In this document: positions 43,438 through 51,093 of the stretch, piece after piece
How positions within the stretch are numbered: position 1 is the first letter of the stretch
Layout of the letters: each line of letters starts with the position of its first letter
Assembly (NCBI GenBank): GCA_014379625.1
Contig: JACMLJ010000039.1
Location: 62,001-126,000 of the forward strand
Source: Ferruginibacter sp.
GTDB taxonomy: Bacteria; Bacteroidota; Bacteroidia; Chitinophagales; Chitinophagaceae
DNA: 64,000 nucleotides
Direction: 5' to 3'
Program-made: the position numbers and the translations under genes
The notes under the pieces: generated by a model
What the model was told of the DNA's origin: nothing
The model's input: only the letters and a program-made list of their open reading frames with translations
Databases searched by the model: none

Positions 43438-44472
43438 TTATAAACTTTGTTTAATTAAATCTTTTAACTGGATAAGGGGAATCGATTGAATAACGGCTTC
43501 GCCAATTTTGTTGAGTAATACGAAATTCATTGCATTACCCGATCTTTTTTTATCCATCTTCAGTATATCCCAAATTTTTTCACGGTCAAATTGAAGATGA
43601 ACAGGGAGATGATATTTTTCAAGCAGCCGGATCACCCTTTCTTTTTCAACGGAATAAAAATTATTGATCTCTTCAGAAATAATGCAGGCCGCAACCATAC
43701 CAATGCTGATCGCATGGCCGTGTAGCAGTTGGTAATTATTTTCTATGGCATGCCCCAGTGTGTGACCAAAATTGAGCAGTTTTCTATCCCCATTTTCAAA
43801 TTCATCTTTCAATACCACCGTTGTTTTAATACCCACATTTTTCTCCACCAGGTCTGCTAATTTAGTGCTATCCGCCTGGAAGTTTTCTAATGTTTCCTTC
43901 TCCAGCAATGCAAATAAAACTTCATCCTTTATACAGGCATGTTTTATTATTTCGGCAAACCCGTTCACCCATTGGTCCTGAGGGAGGGTTTGCAAAAATG
44001 AATAATCAAATAATAAAAATTCAGGTTGTTTTATTAACCCAACTAAGTTTTTATAAACGCCCACATCCACCCCGTTCTTTCCACCGATGGATGCATCAAC
44101 CATTGCTAAAACAGTAGTGGGAACAAATCCGAATTTCAGGCCCCGCATATACACACTTGCTGCGTATCCGGCAATATCAGTTACCACCCCACCACCAATA
44201 CCAACAATAAATGTTCTACGGTCTGCTTCGTAACCGATCAGTTGCCCAAAAATATAATCAACCGCAGCCTGTTGTTTAAACTCCTCACCCGGTTTAATCA
44301 CAATAATTTTCCATCCGCTGAATTTTTCCGGTTGAGAGCTGAATACATTTTCATCGGTTATAAGAATGGTGTCTTCCTTAGCTACTATCTGCTCCAGGTA
44401 AGAGAAATTTGCTTCAAAATAATATGCCACCCTTTTACCCGAAAAATGATGTTCAACTTTTTTAATTCCCAC
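43438..44472 (-). CDS. aroB: 3-dehydroquinate synthase
   Basis: A 344-residue NAD- and zinc-dependent enzyme that cyclises DAHP to 3-dehydroquinate. The NAD-binding GIGGGVVTDIAGYAASVYMRG, the PTTVLAMVDASIGGKNGVD motif and the zinc-site stretches EIIKHACI and NFGHTLGHAIE/HGHAIS are all present. It lies between the DAHP synthase gene and aroA in the operon. Confidence 0.96.
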   Translation of the reverse strand: MGIKKVEHHFSGKRVAYYFEANFSYLEQIVAKEDTILITDENVFSSQPEKFSGWKIIVIKPGEEFKQQAAVDYIFGQLIGYEADRRTFIVGIGGGVVTDIAGYAASVYMRGLKFGFVPTTVLAMVDASIGGKNGVDVGVYKNLVGLIKQPEFLLFDYSFLQTLPQDQWVNGFAEIIKHACIKDEVLFALLEKETLENFQADSTKLADLVEKNVGIKTTVVLKDEFENGDRKLLNFGHTLGHAIENNYQLLHGHAISIGMVAACIISEEINNFYSVEKERVIRLLEKYHLPVHLQFDREKIWDILKMDKKRSGNAMNFVLLNKIGEAVIQSIPLIQLKDLIKQSL

Positions 44473-44520
44473 TTATCAAAAAATATAATAGTTCAGTAAA
44501 CAATAAAAGGCTGCTCAATT

Positions 44521-44564
44521 ATCCAGCATCCGCCATCCAATATCCAGCATCCGGCATCCCATTC
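44521..44564. repeat. CCAGCATCCGCCATCCAATAT-type tandem repeat abutting a stop codon
   Basis: About six variations of ATCCAGC/ATCCGGC/ATCCAAT. The last base lies directly beside the stop codon (44567-44565) of the DAHP synthase-chorismate mutase gene. Confidence 0.6.
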
Positions 44565-45653
44565 CTAACTATTCATTACCTTGTTCTGATGATTGATACT
44601 TTCCAAATGTACCGCATCATAATACTTGGTAATAAACTCCTCGCTTAAACCCAATGCCTCGCCTTTTTTAAAAGCCTTTTGCAAAATATCATTCCACCGG
44701 TTGGTTTGTAATATAATAATGTTATTGGCCCGTTTGTACTCTCCTATCTTGTCTGCAATTTTCATTCTTTGGCTGATCAGCAACATTAATTCATCATCCA
44801 CATGATTAATCTGCTCTCTTAGGGTAGCCAATGCCGTTATGAATTCCTGCTTGTCTGTATTTCCTGAACGCCAGATCAACGCATCCAGCATTTCAGCCAG
44901 CCGCTCCGGTGTAATTTGCTGTTTGGCATCACTCCATGCATTGTCAGGATCAATATGGCTTTCAAGCATTACGCCATCAAAGTCAAGATCAATACTTTTC
45001 TGGGTCACGGATTGAAGTAATGCCCTATTACCGCAAATATGCGAAGGATCACAAATTAAGATCATTTCAGGGAACCTGCGTTTCATTTCAATCGGCAAAT
45101 GCCACATCGGTGCATTGCGGAATTCTGTGTTACCATAATTAGAAAATCCGCGGTGAATCATACCCACCTGCTTAATCCCTGCTTTCTGCATACGTTCTAA
45201 AGCGCCCGTCCATAATTCCAGGTCGGGGTTGATAGGATTTTTGATTAACACCGGAATATCCACACCACGCAATGCATCCGCTACTTCCTGCACGCTGAAA
45301 GGGTTTACGGTAGTCCTTGCTCCTATCCAAAGCATGTCAACGTCAAACTGCAATGCATCTTCCACATGCTTGGCGGTAGCTACCTCTACAGTGGTAGGTA
45401 AACCTGTTAGTTTTTTGGCCTGCAATAACCATGGCAATCCTTTTGTACCAATCCCTTCAAACATACCGGGCTTGGTACGGGGTTTCCAGATACCTGCACG
45501 CAAAATATCCACCTTACCGGTTTTAGCAAGCCGGGTAGCTGTTTCAATAACCTGTTCCTCAGTTTCGGCACTACAGGGACCGCTTATAATTAACGGGCGT
45601 TTATTCCATTTTTCCTGTATTAACTCTTTCATTGTTGTAGTTTGTGTTTGCAT
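44565..45653 (-). CDS. Bifunctional DAHP synthase / chorismate mutase
   Basis: A 362-residue fusion from the ATG at 45653 (MQTQTTTMKELI). The longer frame to 45722 lacks coding character. An N-terminal type I-beta DAHP synthase (about 15-260) shows IISGPCSAET, RAGIWKPRTKPG, KNPINPDLELW and CDPSHICGN. A C-terminal AroQ chorismate mutase (about 270-350) shows INHVDDELMLLISQRMKIADKIGEYKRANN. In this architecture the mutase domain usually also mediates feedback control of the synthase. It supplies both the first step of the pathway and the branch to prephenate, matching pheA and tyrA in the same operon. Confidence 0.95.
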   Translation of the reverse strand: MQTQTTTMKELIQEKWNKRPLIISGPCSAETEEQVIETATRLAKTGKVDILRAGIWKPRTKPGMFEGIGTKGLPWLLQAKKLTGLPTTVEVATAKHVEDALQFDVDMLWIGARTTVNPFSVQEVADALRGVDIPVLIKNPINPDLELWTGALERMQKAGIKQVGMIHRGFSNYGNTEFRNAPMWHLPIEMKRRFPEMILICDPSHICGNRALLQSVTQKSIDLDFDGVMLESHIDPDNAWSDAKQQITPERLAEMLDALIWRSGNTDKQEFITALATLREQINHVDDELMLLISQRMKIADKIGEYKRANNIIILQTNRWNDILQKAFKKGEALGLSEEFITKYYDAVHLESINHQNKVMNS

Positions 45654-45806
45654 TGCAAAATTAGTTTTTAAGTTACCAATATCAGTTACTATTTTTAAAT
45701 TCCCACTTTCACTGAGCCACAATCAGCTCCCTTTTGTATGTTTAATTTTTATTCGGCTTTACCCCCCATTCAACATTTTTTACAAATCACTTATGTGCCT
45801 ATTGAT

Positions 45807-46244
45807 TTAAATTTTCTTAAATGATTCGACACTCATTTCAAATTTTATTTCCTTTTCACCGTGCTTGCCAACTTGTATCCATCCCATGTGCTTATAAAAT
45901 TTTTCAGCCCTTGTCCCGGGTGCAGTACCTAACCATACTGTTGTATTTGTTTGTTCAAAATACCAGCTCAACATCAGGTTATGTAATTTTTTTCCAATCC
46001 CTTTTGACTCATGATCCGGATGTACAAATAAAGCCCAGATATTATTTTCTTTCAGATCGGCAATTGAAAATCCAACAATATATTCATCCACTTCACATAC
46101 CCAGCCCTTTCCCCGCACTGTCAAAAATTCTTCATAATCCTTATCCGTGACCAATGCCGGGTTAGACAGCATGTTTTCTTTAACCGAATGCCTAACTATT
46201 TGCATCTGTGGTATGTCACTCATTTGTGCTTCTCTGAAAATCAT
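45807..46244 (-). CDS. GNAT-family N-acetyltransferase
   Basis: A 145-residue acetyltransferase from the ATG at 46244 (MIFREAQMSDIPQM). Motif A is ALFVHPDHESKGIGKKL (acetyl-CoA pyrophosphate loop GIGKKL), and FYKHMGWIQVG is the usual C-terminal motif. The substrate is unknown. It interrupts the aromatic biosynthesis genes between tyrA and the DAHP synthase gene, on the same strand, with a 153-base gap after it that may hold an internal promoter. Confidence 0.85.
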   Translation of the reverse strand: MIFREAQMSDIPQMQIVRHSVKENMLSNPALVTDKDYEEFLTVRGKGWVCEVDEYIVGFSIADLKENNIWALFVHPDHESKGIGKKLHNLMLSWYFEQTNTTVWLGTAPGTRAEKFYKHMGWIQVGKHGEKEIKFEMSVESFKKI

Positions 46245-46296
46245 AAACATATATTTTGAAATGATGCTTACAACGAGCAATAGGCAATAATTGATG

Positions 46297-46323
46297 ATTC
46301 ACCATCGACCATTCACCATCGAT
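46297..46323. repeat. ATTCACCATCGACC-type repeat abutting the tyrA stop
   Basis: Two and a half copies of ATTCACCATCGACC/GATC lie between the acetyltransferase start and tyrA. The repeat touches the TAG stop of tyrA (46326-46324). Confidence 0.6.
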
Positions 46324-47256
46324 CTACTTTAAAATTCGTTTTATCTTGTTCGCATTCTCCATTAATTCTGTTAAATATTCCAGATTTTCCTTTTCCAGGC
46401 TTGATTTAAATTTTCTTAGCTGCGAAATATGTTCATTTAATACATCCAATACGTTCTCCCTGTTTTGCATAAAAATAGGCGCCCACATAGCCGGGTTACT
46501 TTTTGCCAGCCTCACGGTACTTTCAAAACCGGCAGCGGCAAGTTCAAATATTGTATCTTCTTCTTTTTCCTTTTCCAAAACGGTATTTGCCAAAGCAAAC
46601 GAAGTAATGTGAGAAATATGACTGACATAAGCTGCATGCATATCGTGGCTGTGCGCATCCATATAAATGATATGCATACCCAATGCCCTGTAAATATTTT
46701 CCACTATTTCCACGGCGGTAAACTCACTCTTATCTTTCTCACAAATAACACAGGCCCTTCCTTCAAAAGCTCCCCTCACCGCGGCTTCCGGGCCACTGTA
46801 TTCGGTACCCCACATCGGGTGCGTGGCAACAAAACGCTTCCGCATCGGGTGACCGGCCAAAGCTTCGCACAAAGCGAATTTAGTTGAACCGGCATCCGCT
46901 ACTATTTGTTTATCTGTAACAAGATTCATTATTTTTTCCATTACCGGCATAGTTGCATCCACCGGGATGGCTACATATATTAAGTCACTTTGTGCTACCG
47001 CTTCTTCTAACGGTAATGCCTCATCGATAATGCCCAATTGCTTCGCTTTTATCAAACTTGCTTCAGTTCTGCTAACCCCAATTACCTTCTTTGCAAATCC
47101 TTTATCTTTCATTGCCAGTGCGAATGAGCCGCTAATAAGTCCAACACCAACAATGGTAATTACAGCCCCTTCCAAACCCATTTCATCGGGTAAGGTTTTC
47201 ACAGAGAATTCCTGTTTTGAAATCGCTCCCGCACTGATTGACGCTGTTTCCTGCAT
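46324..47256 (-). CDS. tyrA: Prephenate dehydrogenase
   Basis: NAD(P)-dependent oxidative decarboxylation of prephenate to 4-hydroxyphenylpyruvate. From the ATG at 47256 (MQETASISAG) it has 310 residues. The Rossmann motif GVGLISGSFALAM follows about 35 residues in. Catalytic-site stretches are ATHPMWGTEYSGPEAA and DAHSHDMHAAYVSHISHI. A frame extension to 47325 is possible but is not typical of the family. No ACT domain is present. It lies between the aminotransferase and the acetyltransferase genes. Confidence 0.93.
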   Translation of the reverse strand: MQETASISAGAISKQEFSVKTLPDEMGLEGAVITIVGVGLISGSFALAMKDKGFAKKVIGVSRTEASLIKAKQLGIIDEALPLEEAVAQSDLIYVAIPVDATMPVMEKIMNLVTDKQIVADAGSTKFALCEALAGHPMRKRFVATHPMWGTEYSGPEAAVRGAFEGRACVICEKDKSEFTAVEIVENIYRALGMHIIYMDAHSHDMHAAYVSHISHITSFALANTVLEKEKEEDTIFELAAAGFESTVRLAKSNPAMWAPIFMQNRENVLDVLNEHISQLRKFKSSLEKENLEYLTELMENANKIKRILK

Positions 47257-47374
47257 TTGTAAATATTCTTTAAATAAAAAATCAATTAATACCCATTTAA
47301 CATTCGATGCGATTTCCTCCGGCAAAAAATATTAACCGCTGCAATTATAAAAATCAAGCCAAACACACTATTGC

Positions 47375-48535
47375 TCATACAATTGTTTTTATTCTCCTGA
47401 TCGCTTCTTCTATTTTTTCTTCCGTGCTACACAAACTTACCCTTACATACAGATCACCCGCACTGCCAAAAATTCCGCCGGGGGTGATGAATACATTTGC
47501 TTCATGCAATACTTTATCGCTTAATTCGTATCCCCCTTTATACCCGTTTGGTATTGCTGCCCAAACAAACATGCCGGCCTGGTTCTTATCAAATTCACAT
47601 GCTAATAATTCCAATAACTGAAATATTTTCTGACGCCTTGTTTTGTATACCGTATTTACTTTATCATGCCAGCCCTGACCAAGTTCCAAAGCCTTTGCGG
47701 CAGCCAGTTGAATGGGTAAAAACATGCCACTATCCATATTACTTTTAAAACATAATATTTCGTTGATCCTTTCCTGGCTGCCTGCAAGCATACCTATCCG
47801 CCACCCTGCCATATTGTGCGATTTACTCAGCGAATTTAATTCAATGGCAACTTCTTTTGCACCGGCCACCCCCAGCAAACTCATGGGATGGTCATTTAAA
47901 ATAAAACTATAGGGATTATCATGCACCAATAAAATATCATGCTTTTTTGCAAAGGCTACCAATTGCTCAAACATTTTAATGGTAGGTAATTGCCCGGTAG
48001 GCATCTGTGGATAATTTACAAACATCAACTTCGCTTTTCCTAAATCGTTGCTTTCAATTTCGGCAAAATCAGGGAACCAGTTGTTTTCCTTTAAAAGCGT
48101 GTATTCTACCAGGTTAGCTCCTGCAATTTTAGCCGCACTCCGGTAGGTGGGGTAGCCCGGGTTGGGTATTAAAACAAGGTCGCCTTCATTGATATAAGTC
48201 ATACAAATATGCATGATGCCTTCCTTGCTTCCAATCAGGGGTAATATTTCGGTATCCGCATTTAGTATTACGCCATACCATTTTGCATACCATTTCGAAA
48301 TAGCATTTCTCAGCACAGGGCTGCCTTTATAACCCTGGTAGGCGTGCTGGTTGGGCTTCAATGCTTCTTCATGCAGGGTTTTAATTACTTCCGGGTGTGG
48401 TGGCAGGTCAGGGCTCCCAATACCTAAATTAATAACCTGTTTACCCGCCTTGTTCATCTCCTCAATCTCCCTCAGCTTGTGAGAAAAATAATATTCGCCA
48501 ATTTCATCTAACCGTTTTGCTGTTAAGACCTTCAT
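47375..48535 (-). CDS. Class I/II PLP-dependent aminotransferase (aromatic/aspartate type)
   Basis: A 386-residue fold-type I aminotransferase from the ATG at 48535 (MKVLTAKRLDEIGEYYF). The frame extends 19 residues further upstream. INLGIGSPDLPPHP near the N-terminus, NPGYPTYRSAAKIAG, and NSLSKSHNMAGWRIGM, where the lysine in SLSKSH should hold PLP, are the key motifs. The nearest described families are LL-diaminopimelate and aspartate aminotransferases. Its position between pheA and tyrA suggests transamination of phenylpyruvate and 4-hydroxyphenylpyruvate to Phe and Tyr. Confidence 0.9.
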   Translation of the reverse strand: MKVLTAKRLDEIGEYYFSHKLREIEEMNKAGKQVINLGIGSPDLPPHPEVIKTLHEEALKPNQHAYQGYKGSPVLRNAISKWYAKWYGVILNADTEILPLIGSKEGIMHICMTYINEGDLVLIPNPGYPTYRSAAKIAGANLVEYTLLKENNWFPDFAEIESNDLGKAKLMFVNYPQMPTGQLPTIKMFEQLVAFAKKHDILLVHDNPYSFILNDHPMSLLGVAGAKEVAIELNSLSKSHNMAGWRIGMLAGSQERINEILCFKSNMDSGMFLPIQLAAAKALELGQGWHDKVNTVYKTRRQKIFQLLELLACEFDKNQAGMFVWAAIPNGYKGGYELSDKVLHEANVFITPGGIFGSAGDLYVRVSLCSTEEKIEEAIRRIKTIV

Positions 48536-48779
48536 CACAATGCCCTCAACGGGTAGCGAATGAACTTCCCCTTTGTCTTTTGCAATATTCATTTATTAAA
48601 CTTTTTAAGTTGGTTTAGCTATTTTAAGTCGGCCTGTGTGATATTGGCCCCAGGGCCAAAAAGCTGACAACAAGTTTTCACTTTTTTGATGTGATAGTTC
48701 GCCGAGGCATTGAGTCATTTTCAAATTTGAAATCCAGGCTCTTTCCATTACTTGTAATCGCTCCGGTTAATTTAGGCAG

Positions 48780-49676
48780 TTACTTCCCTTTTTTATATAT
48801 CCCGTAAATTTTGAGCGCTTCTGTAATTTTTTCAATTGCTGCTATCATATTATAAAACTGGCTTTTGTTTTCAAACTCTACATCTGCATGAAAGGAGTAC
48901 CTCCAATCACTTCCTGGTATGGGAAAGGATTGCAACTTGCATAAATTAATTCCTGCTTCAGCGATTTTTGTTAACACTTTCGCTAAACTTCCTTTTGAGT
49001 GATCTGTATGGAAATTTATGGATGCCTTATCAGCACCTGATATGTCAACCGGTTTTTCTTCTCTTTGTAAAATTAAAAACCGTGTATAATTATTTTTAAG
49101 GGTCTGAATATTGGGAGCAATCATATTCAACCGGTAAATTTCCGATGCAAGTTTACTCCCTATCGCGGCTATATGTTTGCTGCGATGCTGATGAATGTGT
49201 TTGGCGCTTAAAGCGGTATCCTCGGTTTCTACTAATTTCCAGTTGTATTTATCTAAAAAACCAAAACATTGCTGGATAGCCATCGGATGTGAATGTACTT
49301 CACGAATATCCTCCAGTTGCACACCCGGATTTACCAACAGGTTTTGTTTTATCTGCAAATACACTTCACCGGTAATGGAAAGATTACTTTTTTGCAATAA
49401 ATTATAATTGGGTAAAATACTGCCGGCAATGGAGTTTTCAATCGCCATTACGCCTCCGTCACTTTCCTTTTTATTGGCTGCAACCTTTATCACTTCGCGA
49501 AAAGTAGCGCAACAAAGCACTTCAACTTTTCTGCCAAAAAACAATCTTGCAGCTTCCTGGTGAAAACTTCCCTCAAAACCCTGGATGGATACTTTGGTAC
49601 CCATCCCAATCTCCGCAGGTTTCACCGGCGGTGTAAGCTGCATTTCTTTGATTAGATTGCCTGTTGTATTATTCAT
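48780..49676 (-). CDS. pheA: Prephenate dehydratase with ACT domain
   Basis: A 298-residue monofunctional prephenate dehydratase (prephenate to phenylpyruvate). The catalytic domain (about 28-205) shows VSIQGFEGSFHQEAA, MAIENSIAGSILPNYNLL and the NYTRFLIL motif with the catalytic Thr. A C-terminal ACT domain (about 215-295) has SLAKVLTKIAEAGINLCKLQSFPIPG, the Phe-binding feedback site. No chorismate mutase is fused, because that activity resides with DAHP synthase downstream. It is the first gene of the operon and is preceded by a strong terminator and a short aromatic-rich reading frame. Confidence 0.95.
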   Translation of the reverse strand: MNNTTGNLIKEMQLTPPVKPAEIGMGTKVSIQGFEGSFHQEAARLFFGRKVEVLCCATFREVIKVAANKKESDGGVMAIENSIAGSILPNYNLLQKSNLSITGEVYLQIKQNLLVNPGVQLEDIREVHSHPMAIQQCFGFLDKYNWKLVETEDTALSAKHIHQHRSKHIAAIGSKLASEIYRLNMIAPNIQTLKNNYTRFLILQREEKPVDISGADKASINFHTDHSKGSLAKVLTKIAEAGINLCKLQSFPIPGSDWRYSFHADVEFENKSQFYNMIAAIEKITEALKIYGIYKKGK

Positions 49677-49731
49677 CTCATTTTTTTAATCGGTTTTCCC
49701 TATTCCTTCAAAGTGTATTTAGCGTTACTGC

Positions 49732-49762
49732 AAAAAAAAATCCCGACTATTTAGCCGGGATT
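49732..49762 (-). terminator. Intrinsic terminator upstream of pheA (candidate attenuator)
   Basis: On the minus strand AATCCCG and CGGGATT form a 7-bp stem with a 10-base loop, followed by nine T (49740-49732). It stands about 55 bases before the pheA start, in the direction of the operon. The upstream lipoprotein gene has its own strong terminator at 50104-50129, so this one is more likely to control the operon. Confidence 0.75.
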
Positions 49763-49870
49763 CTTTTTTATGTTAATCTGTTATTGTCAGTTTCAGTTTT
49801 TAACAAAAGGCTCCCGTACCATTTTTAAAATAGTAGCTAAAATAAAACCGGGTGAAATTTGTTAACAGTA

Positions 49871-49897
49871 TCATATTGAAAAACGAAAATAGGCCAT
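49871..49897 (-). CDS. Putative leader peptide MAYFRFSI
   Basis: An eight-codon frame (ATG at 49897, TGA at 49873-49871) with one Tyr and two Phe codons. It is placed about 35 bases after a possible promoter and about 110 bases before the terminator that precedes pheA. Three aromatic codons of eight in front of the Phe/Tyr operon suggest a sensing leader. TTT codons are frequent in AT-rich DNA, so chance is not excluded. Confidence 0.5.
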   Translation of the reverse strand: MAYFRFSI

Positions 49898-49933
49898 AAT
49901 ATTAAATTTTCCAATAATTTTTTAATAATAATG

Positions 49934-49962
49934 CAAATAGTTTGCAAAAAAAACATCAACAA
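49934..49962 (-). promoter_or_regulatory. Possible promoter of the aromatic amino acid operon
   Basis: On the minus strand TTG (49962-49960) and ACTATTTG (49941-49934) are separated by 18 bases. The second element deviates from TAnnTTTG in its first two bases. Transcription would begin about 30 bases before the leader ATG at 49897. Confidence 0.4.
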
Positions 49963-49993
49963 GTTAGTTTTGGCTTCTTTTTTATAATTCGAT

Positions 49994-50080
49994 AATCAAT
50001 GTCGTTTAAGTCCTTCCCCCTCCGTTGAAAAGACATAAGCTTAGGTGGTACCAAAAAAAAATAGCTTAACTAAACAATAT
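49994..50080. repeat. Dispersed 87-bp element, copy 1
   Basis: The left end AATCAATGTCGTTTAA and the right end AAAAATAGCTTAACTAAACAA match those of an 86-bp copy at 54325-54410 (AATCAATGTTGCTTAA ... AAAAATATCTTAGCTAAACAA). The middle is poorly conserved. The ends are imperfectly complementary to each other. Confidence 0.6.
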
Positions 50081-50103
50081 GGATCAACCATCCCTAAAAA
50101 AGT

Positions 50104-50129
50104 AGACGCCCCTAAGAATAGGGGCGTCT
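50104..50129 (-). terminator. Terminator of the small lipoprotein gene
   Basis: AGACGCCCCTA and its exact complement form an 11-bp stem with a 4-base loop. On the minus strand ACTTTTTTAG follows, a typical U-tract. It lies 75 bases after the stop of the lipoprotein gene. Confidence 0.85.
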
Positions 50130-50203
50130 TTAACGATTGCTTGCCATATGAAAATTCTTATATAAATCCAGCTATTTTAACAGGCAACCAGGCTGGATTA
50201 GAA

Positions 50204-50395
50204 TTATTTCTTAATTGAATCTGTAGTTACAGTTGTTTTAATAGTTGAATCAGTAACAACTAATGTTGAATCTGGAGCAACTGGAGTAACAACGGTAGTT
50301 GAATCAGAAGATTTAACTTCCTCTGTTTTTGTTTCACTGTTAGCGCAAGATGCGAATGTTACGGCAATTACTGCGAATACTAATAATTTTTTCAT
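50204..50395 (-). CDS. Small Thr/Ser/Val-rich lipoprotein
   Basis: A 63-residue protein with a clear lipoprotein signal (MKKLLVFAVIAVTFASC, Cys17). The mature part of about 46 residues is low-complexity with repeated DST and TTV motifs (SSDSTTVV, PDSTLVV, TDSTIKT). No domain is recognisable. Such short envelope lipoproteins are common in Bacteroidota and of unknown role. It has its own terminator and diverges from the sigma factor gene. Confidence 0.75.
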   Translation of the reverse strand: MKKLLVFAVIAVTFASCANSETKTEEVKSSDSTTVVTPVAPDSTLVVTDSTIKTTVTTDSIKK

Positions 50396-50522
50396 TTTTT
50401 TGTGTTTTAATTGTTATTTAATGATTAATACAAATTGCTAAAAAAGGTAACCCGCTTTTTTAAAAAACATTTTTTTCGTTGCTTTGGGTTACTATTACAC
50501 TCTATAACGTATTAATATCAGA

Positions 50523-51089
50523 TTGGTGAATACAACAGAACATGAACAAATATTACTGAAAGGACTCGCACAGAACGACAAAAATTCAATTGAATCCATT
50601 TATCGTGAAAATTATACCTCCATTCAGTCTTTTGTTTTAAATAATAATGGCTCGGTAGATGATGCCAGGGATATTTTTCAGGAAGCGATGATCGTGTTGT
50701 ATGAAAAGTCAGGATTAGCAACATTTTCATTAAACTGCCAGATAAAAACTTACCTGTATTCTATTTGCCGGCGATTGTGGCTCAAAAGATTGCAACAACT
50801 CGGAAGGTTTAGTACACAGCTGGAGATTCTTGAAGAAATTGTTCCCGTTGAAGAAGAAATAGTTGACCATGAGAAAAAAAACGAGGACTTTATACTGATG
50901 GAACATGCGATGGGTAAGATTGGTGAACCCTGCAAAAGTTTGTTAGATGCTTATTACCTGCAAAAAAAGAATATGCAGGAGATAGCAGGGGAATTTGGCT
51001 ATACCAATGCAGATAACGCCAAAACCCAGAAATATAAATGCCTGGTAAGATTGAAAAAATTATTTTTTGCACAATATAAAAATACCTGA
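50523..51089 (+). CDS. ECF-type sigma-70 family RNA polymerase sigma factor
   Basis: A 188-residue sigma factor. Region 2 spans about 15-85 (YRENYTSIQSFVLNNNGSVDDARDIFQEAMIVLYEK and YLYSICRRLWLKRL). A degenerate region 4 spans about 125-185 (GEPCKSLLDAYYLQKKNMQEIAGEFGYTNADNAKTQKYKC). No ATG lies at a suitable place: translation must begin at TTG 50523 or GTG 50526. Its stop overlaps the frame of the next gene, whose likely ATG follows 5 bases later, so the two form a tight pair. Target promoters unknown. Confidence 0.88.
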   Translation: MVNTTEHEQILLKGLAQNDKNSIESIYRENYTSIQSFVLNNNGSVDDARDIFQEAMIVLYEKSGLATFSLNCQIKTYLYSICRRLWLKRLQQLGRFSTQLEILEEIVPVEEEIVDHEKKNEDFILMEHAMGKIGEPCKSLLDAYYLQKKNMQEIAGEFGYTNADNAKTQKYKCLVRLKKLFFAQYKNT

Positions 51090-51093
51090 TGAA

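Larger units (their letters stand above)
49677..50203. other. Regulatory region between pheA and the small lipoprotein gene
   Basis: The 527 bases contain, from right to left on the minus strand: the lipoprotein terminator, a dispersed repeat element, a possible promoter, the aromatic-rich leader frame, a segment able to form long-range pairing (49858-49865 TTAACAAA with its exact complement at 49800-49807 on the minus strand) and the terminator before pheA. No protein gene of normal size is supported. Confidence 0.6.

Noticed and set aside
45229..45810. 193-codon plus-strand frame opposite the DAHP synthase gene
   Set aside because: It is antisense to a clearly conserved gene, with low-complexity content and no recognisable domain.
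48644..48659. TTGGCCC/GGGCCAA inverted repeat between pheA and the aminotransferase gene
   Set aside because: The loop is only two to four bases and no U-tract follows on either strand, so it is not supported as a terminator.
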